This document shows positions 4,810 through 5,861 of a stretch of 5,861 nt of DNA, in pieces. Within the stretch, counting starts at the first letter, position 1, and each line of letters opens with the position of its first letter. This DNA comes from Nitriliruptoraceae bacterium (GTDB lineage Bacteria; Actinomycetota; Nitriliruptoria; Nitriliruptorales; Nitriliruptoraceae). The stretch spans positions 1-5,861 of the forward strand of contig SLLJ01000476.1 of the NCBI GenBank assembly GCA_007134165.1, in the 5' to 3' direction. Both the position numbers and the translations under genes were made by a program. The notes beneath the pieces were generated by a model that was not told where the DNA came from, ran no database searches, and saw only the letters and a list, made by a program, of their open reading frames with translations.

Positions 4810-5861
4810 GTGACCACAGCCCGCAGGCGGTCGGTCGGCAACCCGGTCGCGTGTAGCGTGTGCGCCGACGACTGGCCGGGCTCTGCCCGATTCTGCGGGC
4901 ACTGTGGTGCCGCACTGCATGCGGGGGCTGGCCCGGCGCCTTCTCGACGCGCCGGCTCCGGCCCCCTTGCCGCTTGGCTGGTGATCACCGGGCTGGCACT
5001 GGCCGCGATCATGGTCGCCGGTCCGGGCGGGCGGTTGGTGCCGGCGTCGCAGCCTTCGCCGCCGGGCCCGGCGGCGTCCAGTCTCGACGTGGACGTCGAG
5101 GTGCCACGCTCGCGGGCCGAGGCGGGAATCAGCGGCCTCGAGGCCGTCACGGGGGCCGAACTGCGCGACGGCGCGCCACCCCTGCTGCGCTGCACCCCCG
5201 GCCCGTGTGTGTCCTGGCGGCAGCCCGGGGCCCATCTGCGGCCCGAGCGGGTCGCGGTCGCCGACGACCTGGTGGTGACCGCCGCCGACACCGCGATCAC
5301 CGGGCTGGATGCCCGCTCGGGGCACACCCGGTGGATCACTCCGGTGCGCGAGGTGTTCGATGCGGTGGCCGACGACGATGCGCCCGCCGCGACCGACGCC
5401 AGCTCCCCGGCCCCGCCCGCCGCCGTCAACGGCCTGCGGCTGGATGCCACGGTCCACGTCGCGCTGGAGGTGGACGCCGACGCGGTCGTCGTCAGCGTGC
5501 CCGAGCAGGTCGTGCTGCTCGACCGCGACGACGGCAGCGTGCGGTGGACGACCCCCTCGCCGGGATGGTGGGTGTGGGACCTCCACCTGCTCGACGAGGT
5601 GGTGGTGCTGCTGACCCGCACCGGGCGGGGCGGCAGCCCCTACCCCCGGCTGGCGGTGCTCGACCGCACGACCGGCGCCCCGGTGTGGGACCAGGTCGTG
5701 GCGGCCGTGGTCGACCTCGGCGACGAAGCGCTGGTCACCCGCTCCAGTGGCGGCACGCTGATCGCCTTCGACCCCGAGACCGGGCACGTGCGCTGGCGCG
5801 ATCCGTTGCGCACGGCACCTCCGCTCGTGACCCGCAACAGCCGCTGGCTGGTGCGCCACGA
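4810..5861 (+). CDS. Zinc-ribbon, membrane-anchored PQQ-type beta-propeller protein (partial)
   Basis: The frame is open to the window edge, so only the first 350 residues are seen. Counting from GTG 4810: a zinc ribbon with two CxxC knuckles (C15, C18 and C29, C32); a membrane helix at about 53-70; a Pro/Ala-rich linker; then PQQ_2-like blades of the form LDxxTGxxxW, with tryptophans at 175, 246, 293 and 329 (for example FDPETGHVRW). The propeller would lie outside the membrane with the ribbon inside. PQQ-like propellers of the BamB type usually act as protein-binding scaffolds, and nothing here shows that a quinone is bound. The exact role is unknown. GTG 4810 is preferred for the GGGAAGG ribosome site at 4794-4800, 9 nt upstream; an in-frame ATG at 4792 would add six residues but lacks a ribosome site. 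The gene is divergent from folC. Confidence 0.85.
   Translation, partial: MTTARRRSVGNPVACSVCADDWPGSARFCGHCGAALHAGAGPAPSRRAGSGPLAAWLVITGLALAAIMVAGPGGRLVPASQPSPPGPAASSLDVDVEVPRSRAEAGISGLEAVTGAELRDGAPPLLRCTPGPCVSWRQPGAHLRPERVAVADDLVVTAADTAITGLDARSGHTRWITPVREVFDAVADDDAPAATDASSPAPPAAVNGLRLDATVHVALEVDADAVVVSVPEQVVLLDRDDGSVRWTTPSPGWWVWDLHLLDEVVVLLTRTGRGGSPYPRLAVLDRTTGAPVWDQVVAAVVDLGDEALVTRSSGGTLIAFDPETGHVRWRDPLRTAPPLVTRNSRWLVRH

Noticed and set aside
4616..4915. Start of folC at ATG 4915
   Set aside because: The extra 100 residues are low in complexity, do not match the family and would overlap the oppositely oriented propeller gene and its leader.
4732..5859. Long minus-strand open frames opposite the propeller gene
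   Set aside because: They are antisense shadows in GC-rich coding DNA. The plus frame shows a zinc ribbon, a membrane helix and repeated propeller motifs, while the minus frames show only G/R/H/P-rich sequence.

Overview
The window is very GC-rich, with strong GC bias at third codon positions. It carries folC and the start of an ndk-like gene on the same strand, a neighbourhood typical of Actinomycetota (folC-ndk, often with a DUF4233 gene between them). I read it as an actinobacterial chromosome, possibly a less-studied lineage such as Acidimicrobiia. That placement is inference; the sequence alone does not fix it.

Layout, left to right. Bases 1-27 hold the first nine codons of a leftward gene reading MAVERTLIL with a good ribosome site; this is most likely ndk (nucleoside diphosphate kinase). 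Bases 28-956 carry no convincing gene and are dense in repeats. Two copies of a 140-bp repeat (113-252 and 565-704) differ at only 3 positions, and each carries two large hairpins built from the same arm sequence. Between them lies a 312-bp, T-poor spacer with its own perfect 13-bp hairpin. A 20-bp tandem array and then a 14-bp tandem array follow directly after copy 2. Bases 957-3224 encode a rightward membrane diguanylate cyclase (extracytoplasmic Cache-like sensor, cysteine-bearing GAF-like domain, intact GGEEF and I-site). Bases 3140-4615 encode leftward FolC, whose 3' end overlaps the cyclase gene tail to tail by 85 bp. Bases 4616-4809 are a divergent intergenic region with a heptamer tandem repeat and a 12-bp palindrome. 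From 4810 to the window edge runs a rightward open gene for a zinc-ribbon, single-membrane-helix, PQQ-type beta-propeller protein, cut off by the edge.

How it fits together. FolC (folate polyglutamylation) and the ndk-like gene (nucleotide metabolism) look like housekeeping genes sharing a strand. The rightward cyclase and the repeat field sit between them on the opposite orientation, as if an accessory signalling module had been placed in a conserved gene pair. The most unusual part is the 113-842 repeat field: a hairpin-bearing direct repeat, a skewed spacer, and tandem arrays that seem to have grown from the edge of one repeat copy, ending 114 bp before the cyclase start.
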